A stretch of DNA of 64,000 nt from Haliclona indistincta (Eukaryota > Porifera > Demospongiae > Haplosclerida > Chalinidae). Shown one piece after another: positions 33,276-45,500 of the stretch; position 1 is the first letter of the stretch, and every line of letters begins with the position of its first letter. The DNA is taken from contig OZ024789.1 of assembly GCA_964017065.1 (NCBI GenBank), forward strand, positions 5,832,191 through 5,896,190, read 5' to 3'. Position numbers and translations under genes: made by a program. A model generated the notes under the pieces. It was not told the origin of the DNA, did not search any database, and saw nothing but the letters and a program-made list of their open reading frames with translations.

Positions 33276-35629
33276 TAGCTTATATGCAGGAATATATACA
33301 AGTCAGACGTCAACCTGCCTGGATTTATCTGTCTACTGTACACGTGTACTTCAGTCCTTTTGTATCCTGTAAGTCTGATAAGAAAGTAGGCGGTACTATT
33401 TACAGATAATGAGTGATATCCTTGAAAAACAGGAAGACATCAGCAGGAGTTCAGTGAGTCATGATCGGTCATGACGTATTATTTTCTGAGGTACATAAAT
33501 TATGCGTGAATTATCTCAGTGAGTCATGATCGGTCATGACGTATTATTTCTTGAGGTACGTAACTTGATTATCTCACATAGTCTATTCTTACATTTCTAC
33601 TACATGTATTTGCAGGCTGTTTTAATTGCTTTGTTGTATAACTCAAGTTCAATGATCAGTACTAGTAGTTGCAAGCATAGAGTAGGCCTGGGTTTCCCAA
33701 GTATGCAGAGGCAAAGTGCTGTAGACTAAAGCTATTGTGTACCGCCGTGTATACCACCGTGTGTACTGTACAGTTTCTAAAATGCGCAAGACATACATGT
33801 ATGCAATTTCGAAACTAGCCACCAAGCCAAAACTTTATGCATACAAAGTGCACTGTAGTTGGTCAGTCCAATAATATATCCATTCTGACTCCTGTGTATA
33901 TCCCAAGCACAAAGAAATGACAAGTTTACCAGGAATTGGAAAGTGAGATGATAACACCTGTTGTGGAGTCATGATGAAGCATTCCAAAAATGTCAAAATT
34001 AATTGCAGCTATTAAACCTAATACGTACATTACACTACAACACTTTGCTTCACAAGAGAGGGTAACTGAATAATAATATAATATTATTGATTTCCTTTAT
34101 GCATACAATCACAATGAGTCATCCAAAGTCTTCGTATTAATGAAGGGTAGCGTATTATAAACGTTCTCAATTTTTAATTTCGACCTTAGCTAGCATAACA
34201 CATGTTTAGTATAATACTTTCTCTGCTGAAAATTAATTCATGTTTAATAACCGTATCGGACCTCATGTAGTATACGTCATGTCATGCATGACGTGCCGTT
34301 TACATGCAGTATACATCCTGTCATAGAATGTGTTTACATGCATGATAATAACATGATTCTTGGCAGAAAAGCTGTATGATAGGTTCAAAAAGTCTGCTGA
34401 GTTTCACCCAAAAATATATTATTTGGTGAAAAATTATATTATTTGGTGAAATTAATTATAATTATTACGATGGCCTGTGCCTTGTCACCAGTAGCACATA
34501 AAGGAAGGGAGGAGATAACCAGTGTAACCATCCTCTATGCGAAAAAGTCAGATATACCTTATTTGGTATTTGTTATCATAGTAAGGCTTCAGGATTTTTT
34601 GCCGAACATACCATAGGCGGTTGGTTACCCACTCCTTTCCTTTGTGTGCTCTTGTCATCACTTGACTAAATACATGTACAAAACTAGTTGCTTGTGTTTT
34701 CAATTTTGATATATCATGCAGCTTGTTCATGACTGCTTACTACATAAGGCTGCATGGTACTGTATAGCTAAACTTACTGCAAGGCGGCATGTGAAACAGT
34801 TGGTGATTTCATGATATATAGATGAGCTCACATAATTAATTACTGGTTATAGGGGAATCCACATACAAAGGAAGAGTCTAGTTCTTGTGGTAGCAAGCTA
34901 TACCAGTTAGCTACATGGAAAATATTTCTCAAAGAGATGATGGGAAAGTGATTAGCTCTAGCAATGAAGAAATCTGCCACTGGTCAGGAATGCTGGTGGC
35001 CAGTCGACATCAATCGTTCTAGCATAATTATTCCATGCTACATCTCCTTGTTGGTTTACATTGTAGACCAGTGCATGGTAATTTTTTCATTGCTAACTAA
35101 TCGTCTCCCTTTTATTTCGTTAGTCTCTTTTTGTTAGTGACCTTTTCCAGCATTTAGTGCACATGCATATCAACTGAGTTGATACTTTGAACATTATACA
35201 TTGCAGCCTCCAATGCCTCCATATCCTGCAGCTTTCAGCAATCCCTACATAGCGTCTCTAATACTACTAAATTTCTAAGAAAGAAACAGTCATGATAGCC
35301 CTTACGTTTGTAGTACATTATAGTATCGTACTGTTATGGTGACTAGAATTATTATTGCTTACAAATACCAGGTAATTGTATATAAAATACAGCTAGTGTA
35401 CAAGCCCTTGGTACAAGTCAATATAATTACATCGACATGCGATTCTTGACGTTAAAATAATAATTACATAGTTTTCAACCAACAGATCTGGAACAGATAT
35501 AAAAATTATCTTCTGCCCTCATGGTGTGTATTAAATAATTAATATTCTTACAATGCATCAAAACATACAAGCATACATTTAAAACACTTGGCTTGTTTGT
35601 TATGCAGGCTTTCCAGACTCTATACCATT
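33276..35629. other. Duplicated intergenic sequence, no gene seen
   Basis: Colinear with 14764-16850 of copy 1 up to about 35297. It includes the short palindromic element at about 34958-35102. From 35298 it is specific to this copy. No supported exons. Confidence 0.5.
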
Positions 35630-36251
35630 TTAGCTTTTTGTGTACTTGAAATTGAACATAAGACACAGCAGTTCTTTTTCCTTTTCAAATCCACGCATCT
35701 CTGCTGTGTACTTCACCTACATCACATGCAAGAAAGCACATAATATCCACAACGTATCAAACTCACGGGTGGGAACTCATAAGGAACATTGTCTTTGTAA
35801 GTGAATGAGATAGGCCCTGGTGGAACCGGACAGGATTTTGGTACATTAGGTCCTTTGGCTCGGTTGTCATGAACAATGTCACAGAAATTTAGAGTCACAT
35901 TCATTATCTCAAAATGAACGGTGTCAGTCAACCAACAGTTTACAGTTACTAAGAGTGTTGTTCCCTGGTTGATTTTCTCGGTAACTGCACAGGTGTAGAT
36001 AGCTCATGGATATAGAATATAACCAACTATAATCCATACCAAGAGCATCAAAATGTAGTTCATAAGAGCTATTTGATGACCCTCCAGTCATAGTGAGGTT
36101 TTTTATGGGAAAAATTCCTCCTGTAAGCATACATGCATCAAGGCAAATCATACATCATGATTTTGTACTTACCGCACTGTTTCCAATCGAACTCAGAGAT
36201 TTCTGCACAGCCTAAACCGAACAGCATCACGAGCAGCAGTACCAGTGCCAT
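35630..36251 (-). CDS. ML-domain secreted lipid-binding protein (NPC2/PG-PI-transfer-like), intact
   Basis: Exons 36173-36251, 36040-36120, 35767-35984 and 35630-35716 join in frame to 154 residues, the usual ML-protein size. The signal peptide is MALVLLLVMLFGLGCA. The mature domain begins FDWKQCGG-IFPIKNLTM. It shows the ML pattern: GTTLLVTVNCWLTDTVHFEI, NFCDIVHDN, then the diagnostic SCPVPPGPISFTY and VPYEFPPVKYTAEM, ending LLCLMFNFKYTKS. Paired cysteines are consistent with the immunoglobulin-like ML fold. The expected role is lipid binding or transfer in the endosome/lysosome lumen, or extracellular pattern recognition (MD-2-type); the ligand is unknown. The broken sister copy is at 16990-20289. 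Confidence 0.85.
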
Positions 36252-37218
36252 GGTTCTGGTGAATGTATAGTTGTCAATTTTTAGAAGGAAGTTTTCATAA
36301 TACACAACTCTGTTGTGTACATACTGACAACTGCCGTGTTTAGGCATAACATGCATGATTGCTGATGTATTATATGTTTATATACAGAACATACCGCAAT
36401 AGCATGCAAGCATGAAAAATAAACGAACTTGTTTACATAAATTCATGTGAAGATTATTTTCACATCCTTTGTTGACACATGCTCGTGATACATGCACGAG
36501 CATTATTTGCTGATGGTTACGTGCAAAGTTTAATGTCCAAACTCTGGGTTGCAATTTTTTACATGCATGTAGGTGACATTCTATTTAAATGTGGTAACTA
36601 AAATGTCTTTCAGATGTAGTTGTACAGACCCATCGACATCTTGAGTCATTGAACAGACAAGTATGTATAATACTGAGACTCTGCATAGTTCTTCTGGAGG
36701 CCCATGATCTGCATGCTCAGCCCCTTGTAAGTTCAACAGACATCCATTTTATGCTACATGAACTAATATACCTAGCTCACATAGGCAGATAATTTGAATT
36801 AGAAAATAATACTCACGTCGCTTTTAGCACAAACCTGACAACTCACGTCAAACAATTCCTGTCTCAGACCACTAATCTGTATCATCATCAAAATCATGAG
36901 TCCTTGAGATTGCAAAAATTATACTTGATCGTCCCCTTCCTATATTAATTCTCATACTCCATAATTGTAAAATTAGTTGTTTTTTTTAACTCGGTCATTT
37001 TTACGACATAGTGTCTTTCTGTTTATTCTCTTAAACAACATTTCAGATTTTCCCAACCTCTATGTATGTAAACAATATACATAGAGGTTGAAAAATAATG
37101 CAAAAATAGAGGTTAGAATGTACTAAAAATATAAACAACAAAAGGTAATTTATTTTCAAAATCTTTATAATGCTAAATCACACTGATAATAGCTAGTGAG
37201 ATAAAATGAAAAGATCAG
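36252..37218. other. Intergenic sequence between ML and NLR genes
   Basis: Same-strand spacer, colinear with 20290-21256. It holds a hairpin (tgctcgtgatacatgcacgagca, 36479-36501) and the aacctctatgtatgtaaaca palindrome near 37055-37090. No exon supported. Confidence 0.5.
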
Positions 37219-40200
37219 CTATTGAGCAAATTGAACGTTTAATTGAGTCAATCCTTTGCTTATTCTAGTGGCATTAAGGTGGTTGACTTCGAGCAAGAGA
37301 GCATTGCTTTTGTGAGGAATACAAATTACTTGAAGACTCGGGCTCTTAGCAGCTGTTCCAAGAAGTTCCATGCAAACATCTTCTTCGTACAAGTTGCCTC
37401 GAAGATCAAGTATTTCAAGAGAAGGAAGTGAATTCAGAAACAACTTAATACCTTCAATTATCACACTTGTATGTCTATTTTGAGTAAATGCTACACGCTT
37501 CAATGTTTGCTGAGCTGTTACAGCCTCAAAAATGCATTGAAAAGCATCATTATTTACTTGCACTCTATCCAGTGTTAGCTCGAAAAGCTGCTTCTGTAAC
37601 TGGATAACCTTTGAAAACAATTGAACAGATTCTTTAGATGCAAATGAAACTCCTCGTAGGCCGATATGAGATATTACTGTTGGAAACGGCAAAATATATC
37701 GACTCATGCTCTGTAGTTCATGCTCTCCAATCGTGCAGTCTGTCCACTGCAGATGCCATTGTGTTCCTGACATCGTCATTAAGTACCCATACACGAGAGC
37801 ACGGTAAGGCTGGATATGACTTCTCCCAGTAATGGTCAACTTACTCGAAGTTTCAAGGGCAATTTGTTTACACGCTGATTCCCATTGGCCTTCAAATACA
37901 CATTCAAGGCTAAAGGGGGTAGAAATGGATTTTGAAAATATTTCTTGTGCTGCACATGAATGAAATCGATCCATTCCACAAAAGAATTTAAGCACTTTGT
38001 CACAGGATTCATTTGTGATGTTAGTTTCCAGCCACAGTTTTTGTTCTTGCATTTTCATTCGATAAACTGTGTATGCAGCAAGATATTCCTGCACAGTTAA
38101 GTGCAAAAATTGGTAATTGCGTTCAGATCCATGCATTCTAAACACAAAAAGAGCCTTTAGAAGCCCAAATCCATCGAAGTCATGATTAGTAATACCACAA
38201 GCTTTGGTGACTTCATCGTGTGTGAAACTTAGATCTCCTCTCTCGAGCCCTTCCATTGCTAGCCTGCCCAAGCCATTCAGGATTCTGTTAGTAGTGTCAT
38301 CAAAACCGGTCACTGCCTTTATTTGACAAAGAACGTCTAAATCAATCTTGCATGGATCATCAATTTCACTGAGTCTGTTGAAGTGACGTTTAATGGCATG
38401 CAAAACGAATTGTTCATACACTTCGGTAAGAGTAGATGGAAGCTGAAAATCAGAAGCAAGATACACATAGCATAGTATGGTCAAATTGATAGCTACATAG
38501 CATGTGCTACCAACATTTGGATATGTCGTGAGATCTGTTGTAAGCTTTTGAGCAACTCCTTTGTATTCTTTAAAGTACGACTGAATATAATGAGCTACTT
38601 GTTGTTCTGTAAATCCAAGAATCTCAATCAATCGATTAACAGCTTTGATTCTGATATTATGAGCAACTGCACCAGGACGAGAAGTTATAAGAATACTACA
38701 TTCTGGAAGAAATTCAGCCATTATTAGTTGAGGAAAGAAGCTGTTTGGAAGACGACAAGATGGCCGCAGTTCATCCCACCCATCTAAGACAAACAAAACC
38801 CCACAACCATTATTGACCTTAATTGACTGTATGTCTGCAGGAGAACAGTGTCTTCCAAAGTAGCTAAGGATATCATCTGATGATTGTGCCAGCTTCATCA
38901 GAGGGACACGCAATGGAACATAAAGAACAAGCCAAAACTCGTGAAGTAATGTCTTGTTTGCCCAATCTTGACAAAGCTTGTAAGCAAGAGTTGTCTTGCC
39001 AACCCCAGGAACGCCTTCAACAAGAATAACTTTTCGGGGACTGGTATAATCTGTTATATCTTGAATGGTAAGCTTTTGGCTTTGACTCAATGCTGCCTCA
39101 ATTTCTCCTCTTTTAGAAAGGTCGGCTATCTTCTGCTGATGTCCAAGTGTAGGTATCTTAGGCTGTGAAATAAGCTCTAGATTGATATATTCAACCTCTA
39201 ATGTTGGTGGCCACTCTGTTGTTCCACCAAGTTGTGGTGAATTGCAGTAGTAATTTCTCAGGTATCTTTCAAGTGTGTTTTCTTCAGCTATGAGTGCTGT
39301 TTCTGCAATACAAAGTGGGAAATGTGAAAATATTAATTTTATGTTTAGAAGTTGCTGACTATTAAAATCTCAATGAACAAAAATACACCATAGTAGTCTA
39401 GCCGCTAGTTTTTTTCGCTATGGGTAGGGTCACGGCAAAGGCGGAAAGAGAGTTTAGCAAAATTTGCAAGAAATCGAGTTTCTATGATCTTTAATAGCGT
39501 AACCACAAATTTTGGGTGAGGTCGCTGTTTAGCAAGAAAATGAACACTGGAGTGAGCTTACTATTTTGTAGTTTCTTCGTCTGCAGCAGCTAAGCAATGA
39601 TGCTATATGCTTAAACAAGGACGAACCTGTGTGTACTCTGTTGCCATCAACACAATTACATCATTGGGTAACCTATCAGCTAGTTTTCCCTCAGAACGGA
39701 AAAGAAACAGCGACAAAACCTAACTACACGAAGACGAGCCATTCTCTGCCTTCAGAGTCTTGCTGCTTGTGGCCTTAAAGCCATGAATAGTTGCCCAGGA
39801 TTTGGGGCAGCTCTATTTATGAGCAATCTCGGATTGATCAGTTGAAATTCGTTTGCTAGCGAGTTTTGCTAGACCTTCTAATTTTCACCTTCGTCGTGAC
39901 CCACCAATTAATTCTTAGCGAAAAGAGGGCTAGCAGCTAGACTATAGGTGCTGATACCTATACTGGACATGCTTTGACAACACACAGAAACCAGTATGTA
40001 TAGCAGCTGCATAATGTTTACATAATAATGTAATCAGAAGCCATGCAGAATCAGCTGAGCTGAGATTGACTGCAAATGAGTCTGATAGCAGCATCTACAC
40101 TGCTAGCTTGTATAGCCTGTCAACCTTCTCTATGCATCTGCCAAGCTGTTTTGTAGTACAAAAAATGAATACACTAGTTGCTATGGACAACTTTGTCCAT

Positions 40201-42407
40201 GAAAGAGTCTAGATCGCCAATCAAGGTAAGCAAATCACGCCATAACTCATGAGCAAAGCTTTTATAACCAAATCTTTAAATTCATTTCCAAGCAAATAAT
40301 TATCGATTTCTGCTTGTGTTGGTAGTTTCAGCGCATAGTAGTATTACCATGAGATGAATGGCAGTGCTACAATATGTAGGTAAACAAAATGACAGCTAGC
40401 TAGCATTCAAACACCAATAGTCATTTTAGTGTTAGCAACCATATCTGCCTGAGGCATTGTCATAACTCTGCAGTGGCACTAAGATTACTAAAAAATGATG
40501 AATATTAAAACGGGAATCAAATTTCACCAGATAAGTAGGTGCAATGTATCATATCATACACAGCTTTAGCTGCTGCCATCACAAGTATACACATGCATTA
40601 GGCCTCGCGAATCACTGCGATAAATTGACGACAATGACATATGCCATCATTTCCCCTGTTTATCTCAATCATGATTATTGACGTACTGTAGACGTCGTGA
40701 CTGAAGAGGGGCCATTATGTGAACAACTGCGACAAGTAAGATAACATGAGCGCAAAGCTTGATGGGATCCTAATACAGAACGAAAACTGATGCTCATATT
40801 TATTGACGGACAGAAATGCTTACAAGGGAGAACAAAGAGATACAGGCTACCAAAAATGCTGAATAGATAAAGAAACCATTTTGCTGATTGTACCATTTGT
40901 GACCCTTTAACATAGTAAACTTCATAGATAATTATTTACGTTACAATTTTTAAATAATTATTATTAATGGCCTTCAATGGCGTAGAGCATACCTTTTTTG
41001 TGGTCACCTTGATGTAAACTCCTTTCTAGAGTTGAGGCTAGCTCTATCTGTTGCACACTTTCAGCTCGTAGAGCTTCGAGTAGCTTTCCAGAGTTTGGAG
41101 AGTTCTCTAGCCAGACAATCAAGGTCTCCCTCAAACAGTTGACACAATCTGAGTGATTTGCTTGAATTACTCTCAGTTTACTATACGAAACACTCAAAGA
41201 AATGCCAAAATTGATCCAGTTATCTGCAACATCAATGAGATGGTTTAAGAGCCAACCCAGATCCTGCCTTGCTAATGGTATAACTTTATCTGCATAACAA
41301 AAATCATACAATCCTAAAGTGATGGTGGTGACGATATTGCAGAAAGCTATAATTATTCTTTCTAGCCATGGGCACTGAGTTGTACAGACAGAGATGCGGT
41401 GAGTCGTTTAATTTGTTTGTCTATCAATTATATAGGCATGGAATATAGAAGTTTCAGTAATGCATTGCGAAATGAAGAGCTCGTCTAAGCACAATCGATC
41501 GTAAACACTTGCTATTTACGGAGCTCAAACTGCTCAAGCTAGCTGCCATCTCTGCAGGTACTTACGAAGCCTTTTCTACGAGTGATAACGGTACACGATA
41601 TACATCTACGTAGTGCTAGACAGCACTGTAGCTGTAATATCACATATGAGCATTGCTCAAAGAAAAGGCGTCATAAAAATTAATATCTGCAGAGATGACA
41701 GCTAGCTTGAGCAGTTTGAGCTTCGTATGCTTCACACAATATTATTATATATTGATGGCATACATGGTGGAAAAGCTACTGTGCACAAGGTAATTAACTA
41801 ACAAGGCAGTGTGCACACATGCAGTATAGAGCAGCACCATAGTATAGCTCCATCACACATCACGGTGCATACTGTGTGTGCGTACGTGCGTGTTAAATGG
41901 ATGACTTTAATAATACACCCTGGCTCACCATCTTCATCGGGTTCAGTGCATTTGGCACCAACTGGTTTAGGAAGGAAAGACTGGGCGGATTTAAAACCTG
42001 CATCCAAGGAAAACTGTGATAACTTATTCCAATAACTGCATGACCTACCCTTCTCTTCTTTGATTTGCTTTGTAAGGGCTGGCTCGTTCACAGACTCATG
42101 ATCAAGTGCTCTAAAAAGTGTTTGCCAAGTGGGACGGTAACGACCTACATCTCTTTTCTGGATCCAGGCATCTATGGTGGCGTACAGACAGGGCGCCGCG
42201 TCACTATTCTTGTCGGTTTTGATCTGATCAAGCTTCTCGTCGGATAGTCCTAGACTCGATCCGATCTCCTCCCATTTTCCTTTTACTGGTAGAAGGATTT
42301 TGTAAATATCGGTAACCTCACTGACCTCTGCAAAGTAATATACACGACGTGACAAGCACAGTGGTAAACAAGAACTCGGCAAAGGACTAACCAAATGTTT
42401 TGTTCAT
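37219..42407 (-). CDS. NOD-like receptor: Death-Death-NACHT-LRR, intact
   Basis: Exons 42392-42407 (MNKTF), 41929-42327, 40993-41289 and 37219-39302 join in frame to 931 residues. Death domain 1 lies at about residues 10-95 (KGKWEEIGSSLGLSDEKLDQI). Death domain 2 lies at about 145-225 (NWINFGISLSVSYSKLRVIQ, then WLENS). NACHT follows, with Walker A GVPGVGKTT (about 334), Walker B LFVLDGWDEL (about 408) and sensor ILITSRPG (about 441). A helical region ends in FLHLTVQEYLAAY. Degenerate NLR-type LRRs occupy about 778-931 (LPSLEILDLRGNLYEEDVCMEL). NLRs are cytosolic sensors that oligomerise on ligand binding; Death domains recruit Death-fold adaptors. The start is chosen because only this ATG gives matching phase. 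It is head-to-head with the ankyrin gene. The 3' exon is in the segmental duplication, and its sister at 21257-23270 is dead. Confidence 0.88.
39393..39944. mobile_element. MITE (about 552 bp) in NLR intron 3
   Basis: The ends tagtctagccgctag and ctagcagctagacta are imperfect inverted repeats, extended by gctatgggtagggtcacg-like and cgtgacccacc-like subterminal blocks. No coding frame. Confidence 0.65.
40190..40345. repeat. Reverse relic of the 8328-type element
   Basis: Read in reverse it aligns, diverged, with 8455-8570; shared features are a keto-rich ggttataa block, a gagttat-gcgtga block and a ggcgatctag end. Lies in NLR intron 3. Confidence 0.5.
41523..41721. mobile_element. MITE of about 200 bp in NLR intron 2
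   Basis: gctcaaactgctcaagctag (41523) is mirrored by ctagcttgagcagtttgagc (41702), with inverted homology continuing through gctgccatctctgcag. No coding frame. Confidence 0.75.
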
Positions 42408-42518
42408 TCTGCATCCGATAATACTTCAGCCTCACCCACATAAAAACTTAATTTGCTTAACATTAGCCCCACCCATGTAGGTAGAGCCTAGTTATTTATA
42501 CGTCATAGCTCACTCATA
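42408..42518. promoter_or_regulatory. Candidate bidirectional promoter, NLR/ankyrin pair
   Basis: Only 111 bp separate the ATG of the NLR (minus) from that of the ankyrin gene (plus). Two CACCC-type boxes (cctcacccacat, gccccacccatg) and tatacgtcat, which contains a CRE half-site, lie within. Shared control is inferred from spacing; transcription starts are unknown. Confidence 0.55.
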
Positions 42519-45500
42519 ATGGCTGCTGAGAAGGTGGCAGAGTATTTTGAAATTGTTAAGAGTGGAGAATTACAGAAAGTGAAAGAATTTCTAAGCGAAA
42601 AGCAAGTAACAGTTGACACAACTAACAAGGTATAATTAACTGGAATCTCATTCTTGCCACTGCTTTATACTAACTGTATGTACAATAAATCTACATGCCT
42701 TGTCGCCTGTTTTGGGCGGAGGATGGTCCCCATACTAAGAATGGGGACTATAGGGGTTGTGTTTGGCGCTCTAGCTGGCCAAAATTGAGATCTAATTTAT
42801 GTCCATAATTAGGCCTATCAGTAGGCGCGCTTTATGTTGAGATTGAAATTCACCCTTCTGTAACTTACAGACTGAAACCTTCATGCATAATTGGATGCAT
42901 CTTGTGTATCTAATAATATTATGTCAGACATTTTATGTAGACATAGCCTGCTCCGCTGGCAAATGTTATTAGACAGGACTAGTTCCACCCACAAGATGAC
43001 TGCTGATTTTCTTTGATAGTCAGCGCAAGTTAAGCAGCCATGGTTTGCCCGTAGAACCAGCAGTTCAGCTCTTGCAAAGTTAGAGTTAATTTGGTCGGCC
43101 ATGGTCTCTCAGATAAGCTTTGACTATCTTAACATATGCCACAGGTTGATCTGCAGTTCAGCATACATATTTAAATTTTAAGCTAGCTAGTAAGACTTTG
43201 AAAGACTTACTGTACTAGCTGACGCGTAATTAGGCACAGCTCATGTATAGCACATAATATCGGCTGTTAAGCGCATGTTTTGATGCAGTGCTCAATTGAA
43301 CTTTATTATGCGTATCTTGCATATAAGTGCAAATATTTCTTTGCTGTGGAAATAATTAGCTATAAGTGCATGCGCCTAATAACGTGCCAGTTTAATAAAA
43401 AATTATTATTGTGGGATAAGTGTTTTGTTCACCACAGGGTGGACTCCATGCGGTTCAAGTTGCTACTTTAAAGGGTCATGTTGAAATAGTTGAATATTTT
43501 CTTGATGAAGAAGGAGTCAGTCCCAAGATTCAAATGGAGGTACGTAATTTTGATAGCGAAACTATTTCATTCAACTGCTGTACAGGGTTTAGAACTAATC
43601 CATTTAGCTGTGAGTACAAATCAACTGGAAATTATGAAAAAATTGATAGAAAAGTACAATGTTGACCCAACAACAGCTGCCCAACAGGTAAGTCGAATCA
43701 GCGATTATGATGAAGATGATGACATTTGTTTAGCTCGGCACCCAACCAGTGCATATGGCTGCCACGTATGGATATGTTGACATTATTAGGTACCTTGCTT
43801 CTCATCCTGCTGTCAACATAGCACAGACCACTCACAAGCCTGGTGAGGTATGAGCAACTCAACAGTGAAATTTTGTTTAAATAATGTCATTTTTGAATAA
43901 TCAGTACAGTGGTTTACTCTATTTGAGGGCAATAATGATTGTGTATACATAATCTATGCATTCATGCATATTTGCATAATTATGGAAATGTGAATATAAT
44001 TATAACACATAGTGTAGAGCATGTAGTTGTCAGGTGTAGCATATGTTATGATCAACTATAATACAAGCCAGTTATTGCACTATAGTGCAGCTCGGTCAAT
44101 AACTGACATTATATTGACTTTGAGAAAGTTGAATTGCCTGAGCAAAGGTCAAGGGCTGGACTCTCAAGAATTGCTATTTAGCAGCTCGAATTTCCCGTGG
44201 TCAATAATTCAATGATTATTTCATAGTCTCACATGAGTGCAATAACTATATATTATGCCCTTTTATAGGTCAACCTTTCACCTTTACACATTGCTTGTGA
44301 AGAGGGTCATACAGAGGCTGTAAAGATGCTCGTTAGAGAATTTTCAATGGATCCTAACGCTGTTGCTGAGGTAATTGTATGTAGAGACAGATATGGGTCT
44401 CAGTATAGTAGGAAATAATTCAGGTTTCTTGTTAGGACCTGCTGTTTACAGAATAGTAGTAGACTATAATTTATAGTCACAAACTATACTTGTATGAAAT
44501 ATAGCGTATTCTAGGAATAAGAAGATAGTTCTGTTACAACAGCATAATGTATTACTTAATGTTAGGAGGAGTGCTCTATACGCAGTTTATGGCATGAGGG
44601 TGTGGTTGAGTGGCTGATATGGCACGAGGCAAAGCTGAGTGCTGTATTATGCCACAAGACCACAGCCCGAGTGCCATTAATCACGTAAAGCATGCACAAA
44701 TCACCAACACGCTGTTGCTTCATGTGGAAAATACGGAGATTAAAGTCCTGGCGGTGACTTTGATGTTGCCCACGAATTAGCAATAAAATGACAATCATAA
44801 TGTGCACACAGGATGGGCAGCAACCTATTCACTATGCAGTGAAGAGTGGTAAAGTGGATGTTATTAAGACTTTGATTAATGACTGTGGTGTAAATCCTAA
44901 CTCTACCAACAATGGGGTGAGTGTGCTTGCAAAGTATGACATGTGTTTGACCTGCTTTAGTATGCACCTTCCTCTATACTAGAAAGTACTTCCTCCTGTT
45001 GTTTTGGCTCTAGCTACGAAAAAATGGGAAATTTTTCAACTGCTCACGGAACATTATGGCTGCAAATTTGATCAGTCACTTCTGTCACTTTGGGTAACAT
45101 AATGTACAGTTGCTAACATGAATCTATACATTCCATGTACAGCAAGGTGGAAAAGGACCAATTGAGAGTCACAAAGTAATATTGTATTACAAACAGACTC
45201 TTGTTTACTAAAACCATAATAATAGGAACAGCCAAAGATACAGTTTCACATGGCTGCTCAGTTGGGAGAGCTTGATACCCTCACTGATTGGATTAAGGAG
45301 AAGGCCGTTGACCCATGTTTCACTGATGCTGTAAGCCAAATCCTGTGCATTCATTCATGTTACAATCCATACTGACAACTGCAGAAACTATTATTCCTCA
45401 GTGCTGCAACATAAGCTGAAACTAGGTGCATGTGCACTAGCTAGTTACTATTGCCCAGTATGTGGGAAGGTTATGCGTTTGAGTTTGTCTACGTATATAT

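Larger units (their letters stand above)
28019..39255. repeat. Segmental duplication, copy 2 (direct)
   Basis: Colinear with 13092-23270. It carries a broken GLYAT-like gene (C), an intact ML gene, and the NACHT-LRR exon of an intact NLR. Copy-specific insertions are the foldback at about 28981-31320, the TTAA element at 32147-32780 and a roughly 285-bp insert at 32830-33114. Confidence 0.9.

Noticed and set aside
40675..40896. 73-residue minus-strand frame in NLR intron 3
   Set aside because: No domain, no matching splice phases, and the exons on either side join perfectly without it.
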